From Rurimicrobium sp040387755 (GTDB lineage Bacteria > Bacteroidota > Bacteroidia > Chitinophagales > Chitinophagaceae), in NCBI GenBank assembly GCA_040387755.1, contig JAZKDB010000001.1, positions 124,001-188,000 of the forward strand: a stretch of DNA of 64,000 nucleotides, read 5' to 3'. The translations under genes and the position numbers were made by a program. Every line of letters starts with the position of its first letter. Position 1 is the first letter of the stretch. Below are positions 54,898-63,522 of this stretch, piece by piece. The notes beneath the pieces are model-generated. The model was not told the DNA's origin, ran no database searches, and was given only the letters and a program-made list of their open reading frames with translations.

Positions 54898-57075
54898 ATG
54901 CAAAAAATAATTTTCCTGCTTTGTTTATGGACATTTTCAATTAATGTAAATGCTCAAAGCAATAAAAAGCAAATATCTCTGGAAGATATTTGGAAGAATG
55001 GAACCTTTAGGGTGAGGTCTGTACCTGGCTTTAATGCGCTGAATGATGGTAAGCGTTATACTCAATTGGATGTTGAGAATGGAAAGCAAGTTGTTTCTAT
55101 TTATAATTTGGCAAATGGTCAAAAGCTAAATTCAATTTTTGATAATTCAGTGAACACTTTTGGCGGAAAAAAAATTACAGTTTCGGATTATAGGTTTAGC
55201 AAAGATGAGCAGAAAATTATGCTTTTTTGTGAAGCTGAGAATATTTATCGTCGTTCAGTATTATATAGGACTTATGTATTTGATATGAGTACTCAGGAGT
55301 TGTCTTTAATCAATTCAGAGAAGGTTCTGCACGCTTCTTTTAGTCCGGATGCAACACAGGTTGCCTATGTACTCAACAATAATCTTTTTGTCATTAATCT
55401 GAAGTCTGCTTTTGTCACTCAAGTAACAACTGATGGCGAGCGTAATAAAATCATTAACGGCAATTGTGATTGGGTGTATGAAGAAGAATTTGAATTTACG
55501 CAGGCTTATCAATGGTCTCCTAAAGGAAATTATATTGCCTATTATCGTTTTGATGAATCTGAAGTGCCACAATATACAATGACTGTATATGATAGTTTAT
55601 ATCCTACGCCATACCAATATAAATATCCAAAGGCGGGAGAAAAAAATTCGACAGTAAGCATCAGGGTTTATGATGTAAAAGCAAAAAGAATGGTTATTGC
55701 CAATACCGGAAAGGAAACCGACCAGTATATACCACGAATAAAATGGACAGAAAATGATCAGCAACTATGTATTTACAGATTGAACCGTTTACAAAACAAA
55801 TTAGAGCTTTTATTGACTAATGCGCAAAACGGAACATCTAATGTCATTTATAAAGAAACCAATGATGCCTATGTGGAAATAAACGACAATCTATCGTTCC
55901 TTCCGGATAATGAATCCTTTGTATTTAACAGTGAAAAGGATGGATTTAATCATCTGTACCGTTGGGATTGGAAGCAGCAGTTTTTAACACAATTGACCGA
56001 TGGTAAATATGATATCGAAGGCATTGTAGGAATTGACAAAAAGAAACAGCTCATTTACTATTCTGCAGCAAAAAATTCTCCATTACAACGTAAGTTATAT
56101 GTGATGGATTGGGATGGGAATCACCATCAGTGTTTGACACCGGAAAATGGAACACATAACATTACTCCTTGCGAAGGATATCAGTATTTTTTGGATAAAT
56201 ACAGCCGTTTAAACAAAGTGCCTGTTTTTTATCTCCGTGATGCAAAAGGTAAAATTGTGCGTACGCTTGAAGATAATAAAGCATTGGAGGCAAAAATGAA
56301 TGAATATAGTTTGGGAGAAATACACCTGACTCAGATAGCTGGTGCAAGAGCTTCTTTAAATGCCTGGATGATTACGCCTCCTGATTTTGACAGTAACAAA
56401 AAGTATCCTGTACTCATGTATCAATACAGTGGCCCGGGTTCGCAAATGGTAGCTGATAAATTTCCTGTTGGCGATTATTTCTGGCATCAGATGTTGGCTT
56501 CTAAAGGTTATATTATTGTCTGTGCAGATGGTACTGGTACAGGTTTCCGTGGTGAATCATTTAAGAAGAAAACTTATTTGCAATTGGGGAAATATGAGAG
56601 TGATGATCAGATTGCAGTAGCAAAAAGTATAGGAAAATTGCCTTTTGTAGATAAGGATCGCATAGGTATTTGGGGCTGGAGTTTTGGAGGTTTTATGAGC
56701 AGCACTTGTATGTTTAAAGGTGGTGATGTTTTCCGTGCCGGAATAGCTGTAGCACCGGTGACCAATTGGCGTTATTACGACAATATTTATACCGAGCGTT
56801 ATATGCGTACTCCTGCCGAAAATGCAAAAGGTTATGACGATAATGCTCCTGAAAAAATGGTTGCCGGATTAAAAGGGAAATTCTTTTTAATCCATGGCAC
56901 TGCCGATGATAATGTGCATTTTCAGAATTCTGTGATGATGGCCGACCAGATGATTCAGAAAAATATTCCTTTTATGGATGCGTATTATCCCAACAAAAAT
57001 CACGGGATTGGTGGCGGAAATACCAGATTGCATTTATACACCCGGATGACCAATTTTATTCTTCAGAATTTATAA
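54898..57075 (+). CDS. Dipeptidyl peptidase IV family serine peptidase (S9B)
   Basis: This 725-aa exported enzyme removes N-terminal dipeptides, typically Xaa-Pro, in the periplasm or at the surface. A signal peptide (1-19, ending VNAQ) is followed by an eight-blade beta-propeller domain (about 40-460, with the substrate-binding CDWVYEEEFEF Glu pair) and a C-terminal alpha/beta-hydrolase domain. The nucleophile is S595 in GWSFGG, with D670 in GTADDNVHF and H702 in NKNHGIGGG. All catalytic residues are present. It has its own promoter and converges on rodA; it is not linked in function to the giant gene upstream as far as can be seen. Confidence 0.95.
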   Translation: MQKIIFLLCLWTFSINVNAQSNKKQISLEDIWKNGTFRVRSVPGFNALNDGKRYTQLDVENGKQVVSIYNLANGQKLNSIFDNSVNTFGGKKITVSDYRFSKDEQKIMLFCEAENIYRRSVLYRTYVFDMSTQELSLINSEKVLHASFSPDATQVAYVLNNNLFVINLKSAFVTQVTTDGERNKIINGNCDWVYEEEFEFTQAYQWSPKGNYIAYYRFDESEVPQYTMTVYDSLYPTPYQYKYPKAGEKNSTVSIRVYDVKAKRMVIANTGKETDQYIPRIKWTENDQQLCIYRLNRLQNKLELLLTNAQNGTSNVIYKETNDAYVEINDNLSFLPDNESFVFNSEKDGFNHLYRWDWKQQFLTQLTDGKYDIEGIVGIDKKKQLIYYSAAKNSPLQRKLYVMDWDGNHHQCLTPENGTHNITPCEGYQYFLDKYSRLNKVPVFYLRDAKGKIVRTLEDNKALEAKMNEYSLGEIHLTQIAGARASLNAWMITPPDFDSNKKYPVLMYQYSGPGSQMVADKFPVGDYFWHQMLASKGYIIVCADGTGTGFRGESFKKKTYLQLGKYESDDQIAVAKSIGKLPFVDKDRIGIWGWSFGGFMSSTCMFKGGDVFRAGIAVAPVTNWRYYDNIYTERYMRTPAENAKGYDDNAPEKMVAGLKGKFFLIHGTADDNVHFQNSVMMADQMIQKNIPFMDAYYPNKNHGIGGGNTRLHLYTRMTNFILQNL

Positions 57076-57105
57076 AAAGAAAACTGAAGTTTAAACCTTT
57101 TTTGC

Positions 57106-57134
57106 ACGGAGCTTAATGTATCATTAAGCTCCGT
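57106..57134. terminator. Bidirectional terminator between the DPP IV gene and rodA
   Basis: The perfect 13-bp stem ACGGAGCTTAATG / CATTAAGCTCCGT has a TAT loop. It includes the rodA stop codon and last codons in one arm; T-rich and A-rich runs lie on the left side. Confidence 0.75.
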
Positions 57135-58435
57135 TCTGTATCCAGTCGAATCAGTATAAAAATAAGGATACTGAAAGACAAGAGAGATGTGCCTCCATAA
57201 CTGATAAAAGGCAATGTAATGCCAATTACAGGAGCTAAGCCGATGGTCATAGAAAGGTTGATGGCAAAGTGAAAAAATAAGACTGCTGCAACACAATAAC
57301 CATAAACTCTGCTAAAGTCAGAGCGTTGCCTCTCTGCCAAATGTACAATGCGTAAGATAAGACTGAGGTACAATGCGATGACCAGCAGACTGCCAAAGAA
57401 ACCAAATTGCTCACCTATTGAGCAAAAGATAAAATCGGTATTCTGCTCAGGAACAAAAGAGTTTTTTGTAGAAGTTCCGTTTAAATAGCCTTTGCCCCAA
57501 AGGCCGCCAGAGCCGATTGCAATCATTGATTGGCGGACATTGTAGCCTGTATCCTTTTTTTTGCCTTCATTATTTTCAGTCGCTTTTTGGTATTCTGCAG
57601 GAACATCCTGGCCGAGCATGGTATATATCCTTTCTATCTGGTAATTCTTTAATACATTTTTGAATGCAAAAGGGATGATAACTTGCGAAAACAGAAGGGC
57701 AAAAACGAAGGACCCTATTAATATTATGCGAGCAGTGGCGTCTCGTTTTAGGGTATAGCGCATCAACAATGCCAATGCAATGGTAACAACTGTTATCAAA
57801 ATAAACATAACAAGATGGCTCAGCAATAGAGTAGATACAGTAAGAAAACCCATTGCAAATATGGCGATGAGTATTCCGTTTGGTAAACCTTCTCGATACA
57901 TAACCAGAATAAAAGAAAAGTACACGAGTGCCAGACCTGTTTCGTTTTGAAGGATAATGAGCAAAGCAGGCACAATCGCAATAGCCAGACCTATCAAACG
58001 GTCTTTGGTTCGTTTAAAATTGACTTCCTGCAAAGAAAGATATCTGGCCAATGCAAGAGAAGTAAATATTTTGCCTATCTCGCCAGGCTGAAAACGTATA
58101 CCTGCAATAGAAAGCCATGAATGCGAGCCTTTCATCGGCACACCGAAGAAAATAGTGATGAGCAGCAAAAACAAGCAAATGGCATAGGATAAAAAGGCGA
58201 TGGAAGAGAAAAATTTACTGTCAGTAAAAATGATAATCATTCCCATAAAGAGCGAAATTATCAACCACATACTTTGTTTCATATGGCTTTTAGACATGAG
58301 GAAAACCGACACGTCTGTACTGCGGTATTCAACCGAAAAAACGGCAACAATACCCACCAGCACCAATGCTATATATAGCCATAGGGTTACTCCATCTATC
58401 CGGTTCAGCAATGATTTATTGGCAATACTACTCAT
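57113..58435 (-). CDS. rodA: Rod shape-determining SEDS protein RodA
   Basis: RodA is the SEDS-family peptidoglycan glycosyltransferase of the elongation machinery. The 440-aa protein has about ten transmembrane helices, the family motifs KGSHSWLSIAGIRFQPGEIGKI and LIILQNETGLALVY, GSGGLWGKGYLNGTSTKNSFVPEQNTDFIFC with the EQFGF segment, and the C-terminal GITLPFISYGGTSLLSF. The family places the catalytic Asp in an extracellular loop, but I did not assign it by position. It lies downstream of the zinc-ribbon gene on the same strand with a 28-nt gap and probably shares its transcript. Confidence 0.94.
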   Translation of the reverse strand: MSSIANKSLLNRIDGVTLWLYIALVLVGIVAVFSVEYRSTDVSVFLMSKSHMKQSMWLIISLFMGMIIIFTDSKFFSSIAFLSYAICLFLLLITIFFGVPMKGSHSWLSIAGIRFQPGEIGKIFTSLALARYLSLQEVNFKRTKDRLIGLAIAIVPALLIILQNETGLALVYFSFILVMYREGLPNGILIAIFAMGFLTVSTLLLSHLVMFILITVVTIALALLMRYTLKRDATARIILIGSFVFALLFSQVIIPFAFKNVLKNYQIERIYTMLGQDVPAEYQKATENNEGKKKDTGYNVRQSMIAIGSGGLWGKGYLNGTSTKNSFVPEQNTDFIFCSIGEQFGFFGSLLVIALYLSLILRIVHLAERQRSDFSRVYGYCVAAVLFFHFAINLSMTIGLAPVIGITLPFISYGGTSLLSFSILIFILIRLDTERSLMIH

Positions 58436-58463
58436 GAAAATTATTTGCGATTGAAATTTACAT

Positions 58464-58727
58464 TCATTTTGTCCATCTTTTTAGTTGTGGGATGCCCTTT
58501 GTCAGCATTTTGCCCAGAAATTCCGGTACCCCTCTTTTTTGTAATACCTGTATCACATAGGCCTGCATTTCTTCTGCAGTCCAGTCTGGTTGTACAAATG
58601 CACCTTCTTTATAGCAATAACTGCAATAAAGCTCACTTTTACTGCCGTCTTCATTTGTACCACCACCCTGAGGGTCTTTATTAAAGGGTAAGCCACAGCT
58701 TTGACAACTTTTAATCTCTGTACTCAT
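58464..58727 (-). CDS. Small zinc-ribbon protein
   Basis: The 87 residues begin with a zinc ribbon (CQSCGLPFNKD ... ELYCSYCYKEG, four Cys in two CxxC pairs), followed by a helical C-terminal part (TAEEMQAYVIQVLQKRG ... MLTKGIPQLKRW). This matches a family of putative zinc-ribbon proteins common in Bacteroidota whose function is not known to me. It is just upstream of rodA on the minus strand. Confidence 0.85.
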   Translation of the reverse strand: MSTEIKSCQSCGLPFNKDPQGGGTNEDGSKSELYCSYCYKEGAFVQPDWTAEEMQAYVIQVLQKRGVPEFLGKMLTKGIPQLKRWTK

Positions 58728-58869
58728 ATTGTGCTTAAAAATCTGAATTATTCAATAGCCATCAAAAGTAAAACTTCTGCCAGCATCTCCACTTATTTTT
58801 TTGTATCTGGTAATAACAACCAATCATAAATATTCTTAAAGAAAAGTATGGTATAGCTAATTACTTGCT

Positions 58870-58877
58870 TATATTTG
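58870..58877 (+). promoter_or_regulatory. Candidate -7 box of the DUF4290-murA operon
   Basis: TATATTTG matches TAnnTTTG perfectly but lies 117 nt before the start codon and lacks a clear -33 TTTG. Confidence 0.35.
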
Positions 58878-58994
58878 CAATATCGGATTTCACAGGCATC
58901 CTAAATAATTTTCCTTAATTATTTTGCTCAGTCGCCCCTCTTACTGAATCGCCTTCCGTTTTTTATCTTATTATAACAATACTAAATTCATTTA

Positions 58995-59693
58995 ATGGAA
59001 TATAATAGTTCGCGCGGCAAACTACTCATGCCTCAGTATGGCCGTAATGTGCAAAAGATGGTGGAATATTTACTAACCATCGAAGACAGAGAAAAGAGAT
59101 TGCAACAGGCTCAGGTAGTGATTCAACTAATGAGTTTGCTCACGCCTCATCTCAAAACAATGGAAGATTATGAGCATAAGCTTTGGGACCATTTGCACCA
59201 AATGACAGGTTTCAGACTCGATGTTGACGGACCCTTCCCTGCGCCTACCGAGGAGCAACTCACTAAAAAACCTGAGCCATTGCCTTATCCGCAAGTGCCT
59301 ATTAAGCACAGGCATCTGGGTCGTAATTTACAAACCTTAATGGCAAAAGCCATGGCTGATGACCCGGAGAAAAAGCAAGGCTATACCCAAAGTATTGGTT
59401 ATTATATGAAGCTTGCTTATATCAATTGGCACAAAGAACCGGTGCATGATGATATGGTGAAGAATGAATTGGCGATTCTTAGCGAAGGTCAAATGCAGTT
59501 TCAGGGTGGGGGATACAAAGTTCATTTTGATCCGCGTAGTAATTTTCCGCCCAAGAATAACAATAATAACCGCAATTTTAAAAATAAAAACAATCGTAAG
59601 CCCAACGGTGGCGGAGGTGGCAACAACAATAATCCAAATGGCGGTAACCGGAATAATAACAATAATAAAAACCGCAATTTTAAAAACAAATAA
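58995..59693 (+). CDS. DUF4290 family protein with Asn/Gly/Lys-rich tail
   Basis: The first 160 or so of 232 residues form a compact domain (LLMPQYGRNVQKMVEYLLTI, EDYEHKLWDHLHQMTGF, RHLGRNLQTLMAKAM and YYMKLAYINWH) that matches the DUF4290 family of Bacteroidota, function unknown. The C-terminal tail from about residue 180 is a low-complexity run of N, G, K and R, probably disordered and basic. The gene is 37 nt upstream of murA on the same strand, and this pairing suggests co-transcription. Confidence 0.85.
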   Translation: MEYNSSRGKLLMPQYGRNVQKMVEYLLTIEDREKRLQQAQVVIQLMSLLTPHLKTMEDYEHKLWDHLHQMTGFRLDVDGPFPAPTEEQLTKKPEPLPYPQVPIKHRHLGRNLQTLMAKAMADDPEKKQGYTQSIGYYMKLAYINWHKEPVHDDMVKNELAILSEGQMQFQGGGYKVHFDPRSNFPPKNNNNNRNFKNKNNRKPNGGGGGNNNNPNGGNRNNNNNKNRNFKNK

Positions 59694-59730
59694 AGCGCTG
59701 TTGTACATTTAGCCAAACGATTTTTTTTCT

Positions 59731-61038
59731 ATGAGTTCATTCGAAATACGTGGCGGTCGCCCATTGAAAGGAACAATTACCCCTCAGGGTGCCAAAAATG
59801 AAGCGCTGCAAGTGCTTTGTGCCTGTCTGCTCACCAACGAGCCCATCACTTTTACCAATGTGCCCAACATTCTTGATGTCAATATGTTGATTGAATTGTT
59901 GGGAGATATGAATGTGCGGGTTTCCCGCCCTGCAGCCAATACAGTTGTATTGCAGGCGGATGAGGTCAATCTGGAATACTTTGCAGGACAAACATTTCAG
60001 CATAAATCCGGCAAACTGCGCGGTGCTGTTATGCTTGCAGGTCCTTTGCTGGCACGATATGGTCATGCTACCATTCCTCAGCCTGGTGGAGATAAAATAG
60101 GACGAAGAAGGCTAGATACTCACATTCGTGGTTTTGAAAAACTAGGTGCTGAATTTAATTTCGATGCCGAAAAGAACCGTTTTACACTTACCTGTGACAG
60201 ACTGAAAGGTACTTTTCTTCATTTGGAAGAACCTTCGGTAACAGGTACTGCCAACGTATTGATGGCAGCTGTTTTGGCCGAAGGCACTACACAAATTTAC
60301 AATGCTGCCTGCGAACCGTATCTGCAACAATTATGCAAAATGTTGAACAGTATGGGTGCAAAAATCACCGGTATTGGCTCTAATTTATTGACGATAGAAG
60401 GTGTAGAAAAATTAGGTGGATGCGAGCATCGTTTGCTGGCCGATATGATTGAAGTGGGCTCTTTTATTGGCCTTGCGGCAATGACTCAAAGCGAAATTAC
60501 TATTAAGGATGCTGATGTGGCACATTTGGGTAATATCCCTGAAACCTTTCAGCAATTGGGTATTCAACTGGAGATAAAAGGAAATGATATCTTTATTCAT
60601 GCGCAGGAAAATTACCAAATCAAACGCTTTATTGATGGCTCGATTCTTACAGTATACGATCACCCTTGGCCAGGTTTTACCCCCGATTTGTTGAGCATTG
60701 TTTTGGTAACCGCTACACAAAGCAAAGGAACAGTCTTGGTGCATCAAAAAATGTTTGAAAGCCGATTGTTTTTTGTGGATAAGCTAATCGAAATGGGGGC
60801 ACAGATAGTACTATGCGACCCTCACCGTGCTGTGGTGATTGGCCTCAACCGTACCATGCAATTGCGGGGTATCACGATGGTTTCGCCCGATATCCGTGCA
60901 GGTGTGGCATTGCTGATTGCAGCCTTATCGGCTGAAGGTAAAAGCACTATACAGAATATTGAGCAGATAGACCGTGGCTACGAAGCTATAGATGAACGTC
61001 TGAATGCACTGGGTGCAGATATCAGAAGGGTAGAGTAG
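59731..61038 (+). CDS. murA: UDP-N-acetylglucosamine 1-carboxyvinyltransferase MurA, Cys-to-Asp active-site form
   Basis: MurA transfers enolpyruvate from PEP to UDP-GlcNAc, the first committed step of peptidoglycan synthesis. The 435 residues include the N-terminal GGRPLKGTITPQGAKNEALQ with the conserved Lys-Asn, the active-site loop IPQPGGDKIGRR, SVTGTANVLMAAVLAEG, VYDHPWPGFTPDL and the C-terminal DIRAGVALLIAALSAEG. In the active-site loop the usual fosfomycin-binding Cys is replaced by D121 (PGGD instead of PGGC). Such Asp forms are active and known to resist fosfomycin. It follows the DUF4290 gene and ends at a strong hairpin. Confidence 0.97.
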   Translation: MSSFEIRGGRPLKGTITPQGAKNEALQVLCACLLTNEPITFTNVPNILDVNMLIELLGDMNVRVSRPAANTVVLQADEVNLEYFAGQTFQHKSGKLRGAVMLAGPLLARYGHATIPQPGGDKIGRRRLDTHIRGFEKLGAEFNFDAEKNRFTLTCDRLKGTFLHLEEPSVTGTANVLMAAVLAEGTTQIYNAACEPYLQQLCKMLNSMGAKITGIGSNLLTIEGVEKLGGCEHRLLADMIEVGSFIGLAAMTQSEITIKDADVAHLGNIPETFQQLGIQLEIKGNDIFIHAQENYQIKRFIDGSILTVYDHPWPGFTPDLLSIVLVTATQSKGTVLVHQKMFESRLFFVDKLIEMGAQIVLCDPHRAVVIGLNRTMQLRGITMVSPDIRAGVALLIAALSAEGKSTIQNIEQIDRGYEAIDERLNALGADIRRVE

Positions 61039-61051
61039 AAGATGTAACTAG

Positions 61052-61101
61052 TTTTAAACCAGAAAGCCAAATTCTTCAGAGTTTGGCTTTCTGGTTTAAA
61101 A
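61052..61101. terminator. Bidirectional terminator after murA
   Basis: TTTTAAACCAGAAAGCCAAA (61052-61071) is perfectly complementary to 61082-61101, giving a 20-bp stem that can extend into the loop with one mismatch. It separates murA from the convergent minus-strand gene. Confidence 0.85.
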
Positions 61102-61107
61102 ACATAT

Positions 61108-62244
61108 TTATTCGCTTTTGGATTTTTCTATTAGTTCTTTAGCGGCAGCTTTTTCTGTTTTTATTTTTTCTTTAAGCTCCTTGTTGCTGATATGTTTTAT
61201 TGGTATAAGCGATCCCGTGCGCGGATTAATTTTACATTCAAATCTTTTATAAACATAGTTTTTGCTGTGCATCGGAGAGAAATAAAACGAAAATGAAAAA
61301 GGCAATGCAATAGCCAATACTGTGGCAGCCAAAAGGCTAACACCAATATAAGCGTCTTCATATTTTTTATTGGCACTAACCCGAATATTGGTCAATATTT
61401 TATAGTCGTCACCATCCTTCTTCATGTATTTTGGCCCATAATCGTGCATGTAATAGGGTATCCCTTCGCAAACGGCGATTGCGTGTTTTGGAGTGATGAA
61501 TTGTTTCTTTCCTTTTGTTGTCAGCCTACGAATAATATAAGTGCCATCATAAGATTCAGTAATCATGTTATTCATTTTACGGCCAATTAAAAAGTCATTC
61601 CAGGTTTTATACACTCCATCTTCAATATTGGCGTGAGTATATGCTTTGAAGTACTTTATATGTTCGGAATTAAGAAGACTTAATTCTTCTCGATTAAATT
61701 GATAATCAGAGGAGGGTTTAGATGTGTCTATATTTTTTATACCGAGGCATAATACATCATTAACTGCACGCAATAATGATTTTGTAACATCATAAGATTG
61801 CACAAAAACATTTGTATCAATTGAAAACAGCAATTGAAAAGTACTATCAGAAGTGGAGGTAAAGTAATCTGCCGAATAATTGAATCCAGCTGTTTCATCA
61901 TCTAGTCCGGGAATTTTTTCTTCAGCCAAAAACTGATATATTACTACCGCCAATTTTCTTTTTGTTATAGGTGAATCAGTATGTTTGGAATTACTGTAAA
62001 ATTGCGCAATGTCATTTTTTAAACTGCTTTTTGATAATAATGATTCATGGCCTTTACGATAGTCTACCTTTATCTTCCCTAAAGGTTTATTAGTATCTGC
62101 TCTGTTATCCCATACCAATACACTGTCAAAGTATTGATTTTTTACTTTACAATTTCCTTCTTTTAATTCAAGAAATTGTTGACTAAAACCTATTGAGGGA
62201 TATAAAATAAAAATAGCAAGGAAGATTATTTTTAGAGTATTCAT
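61108..62244 (-). CDS. Exported protein of unknown function (378 aa)
   Basis: I do not recognise a family. The start MNTLKIIFLAIFILYPSIGFSQQ (ATG at 62244) gives a clean signal peptide; the frame is open to 62292, but the extra residues would bury it. The body is mixed alpha/beta, with no obvious catalytic motif. A hydrophobic stretch near residues 300-330 (AYIGVSLLAATVLAIALPFSFSF) is a likely membrane helix, followed by a basic Lys-rich C-terminus (KELKEKIKTEKAAAKELIEKSKSE). A periplasmic domain tethered to a membrane by the C-terminal helix is the simplest reading. It is monocistronic, between murA and the carotenoid cluster. Confidence 0.7.
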   Translation of the reverse strand: MNTLKIIFLAIFILYPSIGFSQQFLELKEGNCKVKNQYFDSVLVWDNRADTNKPLGKIKVDYRKGHESLLSKSSLKNDIAQFYSNSKHTDSPITKRKLAVVIYQFLAEEKIPGLDDETAGFNYSADYFTSTSDSTFQLLFSIDTNVFVQSYDVTKSLLRAVNDVLCLGIKNIDTSKPSSDYQFNREELSLLNSEHIKYFKAYTHANIEDGVYKTWNDFLIGRKMNNMITESYDGTYIIRRLTTKGKKQFITPKHAIAVCEGIPYYMHDYGPKYMKKDGDDYKILTNIRVSANKKYEDAYIGVSLLAATVLAIALPFSFSFYFSPMHSKNYVYKRFECKINPRTGSLIPIKHISNKELKEKIKTEKAAAKELIEKSKSE

Positions 62245-62360
62245 GATTTTTTTATTTAAGACGCAAATTACATTATCAGTGTATTTATGCAACTATTAGC
62301 TAATTTTATTTTTTTGGAAAGACCAAGTAAAAAACACTTAGGCTTCAAATAATAAAATTA

Positions 62361-63050
62361 TTACTTCACAGTTTTTAGATTACGCTCATAGCCCCAGACA
62401 TTGAGCATCAGCATGAGCATTCCATAAAAGGTGTCTTCGACCGGAATAGTGAGGATGCGGATACCGAGATTGTGTGCATCGTTGTATTGTACTACTATAC
62501 GGCCGAAAAAACTACCCGTGAGCACGCCGTTGGAAAGGATGAAGGGCACTAAAATAAAAAGAAAGCAAAAGAAAAATGTAGAGAGAATTGCCTCGTTTTT
62601 GTATACCAAATAAAACAGGAATACGGCACAAAGGATGAACGTAACCGAGGTGTATAATTGGGTCAAATGTAAGAGGGCGATGATCATCAGAACTGTCGCT
62701 GTCACAGCATAAAACACTCTTGCAAAGGTTTGATATCGTTGGAATTTAAAGAGTACTTTAAAACAGTGATAGCTAAATACACAGGCATATGGGATACAGA
62801 TAAAGAAAAGAAATTCCTCGATAGGCATATCCCAAAAATAAATCCCCATTACATAGTGTGGGTTAAAAGACCAGACACCGATATGGGTAAAAATGCCATC
62901 CCAGATAAGGAAGAAAGCTGCAGTAAGCAGGCAGGGCCATATAAATGCTCTCCAGTTTTTAAAAAATTGCAGTTGTGGGTGAAATGAAAATAAAAACGGG
63001 AATATGATGCAAAAAAAATCGACTAGCAGGTAAGTGTATTTTTCTGCCAT
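62361..63050 (-). CDS. Lycopene cyclase, CrtYcd-type membrane protein
   Basis: The 229 residues form about seven transmembrane helices carrying two copies of the cyclase domain, each with the PxE motif: DMPIEEFLFF (about residue 75) and TIPVEDTFYGMLM (near residue 203). This is the fused heterodimer-type lycopene beta-cyclase of Bacteroidota, unrelated to flavoprotein CrtY, which closes the ends of lycopene to beta-carotene. It follows the hydroxylase gene by one base pair and completes an idi-crtZ-cyclase operon on the minus strand. Confidence 0.92.
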   Translation of the reverse strand: MAEKYTYLLVDFFCIIFPFLFSFHPQLQFFKNWRAFIWPCLLTAAFFLIWDGIFTHIGVWSFNPHYVMGIYFWDMPIEEFLFFICIPYACVFSYHCFKVLFKFQRYQTFARVFYAVTATVLMIIALLHLTQLYTSVTFILCAVFLFYLVYKNEAILSTFFFCFLFILVPFILSNGVLTGSFFGRIVVQYNDAHNLGIRILTIPVEDTFYGMLMLMLNVWGYERNLKTVK

Positions 63051-63051
63051 T

Positions 63052-63522
63052 TTATTTGCTTGTTTTTAGTGCTTCGCGAAAATATTTCATCGGAACAAAA
63101 AGCATTCCAAAACATTCGCCTTCTTCTTTACCCAGATGTTTATGATGGATTTTATGCGCTTTGCGTAAGGCTCGGAAATAAAAATTGTTGGTTCTTGTAA
63201 ACAGTTTAAAGCGTTGATGAATAAGGATGTCATGCACCATAAAATAAGCAAAGCCGTAAAGGGTAATTCCGATGCCTGTGTAGATTAAAAAACGCCATGG
63301 TTCATTGAAAGTACCTGCCGCAAAAAATGTCATCGCTACACCTGCGAAAATGATGAAGAAAGCATCGTTGCGTTCAAAGAAATTTTCATGATTTTTGTTG
63401 TGATGATCATCGTGCAGCACCCACAAAAAACCATGCATCACATATTTGTGTGTCAGCCATGTAATACCTTCCATAGTCAAGAACGTCAACAGCACAATAC
63501 CTATATTTATTAAAACTATCAT
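63052..63522 (-). CDS. crtZ: Beta-carotene hydroxylase CrtZ
   Basis: This 156-aa integral-membrane non-heme diiron hydroxylase adds 3-hydroxyl groups to beta-carotene to give zeaxanthin. All four histidine motifs are visible: HKYVMH, HDDHH, HDILIH and HKIHH. About four hydrophobic segments span the membrane. Its start overlaps the stop of idi by 4 nt (ATGA), which indicates translational coupling in a minus-strand operon with idi and the lycopene cyclase. Confidence 0.94.
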   Translation of the reverse strand: MIVLINIGIVLLTFLTMEGITWLTHKYVMHGFLWVLHDDHHNKNHENFFERNDAFFIIFAGVAMTFFAAGTFNEPWRFLIYTGIGITLYGFAYFMVHDILIHQRFKLFTRTNNFYFRALRKAHKIHHKHLGKEEGECFGMLFVPMKYFREALKTSK

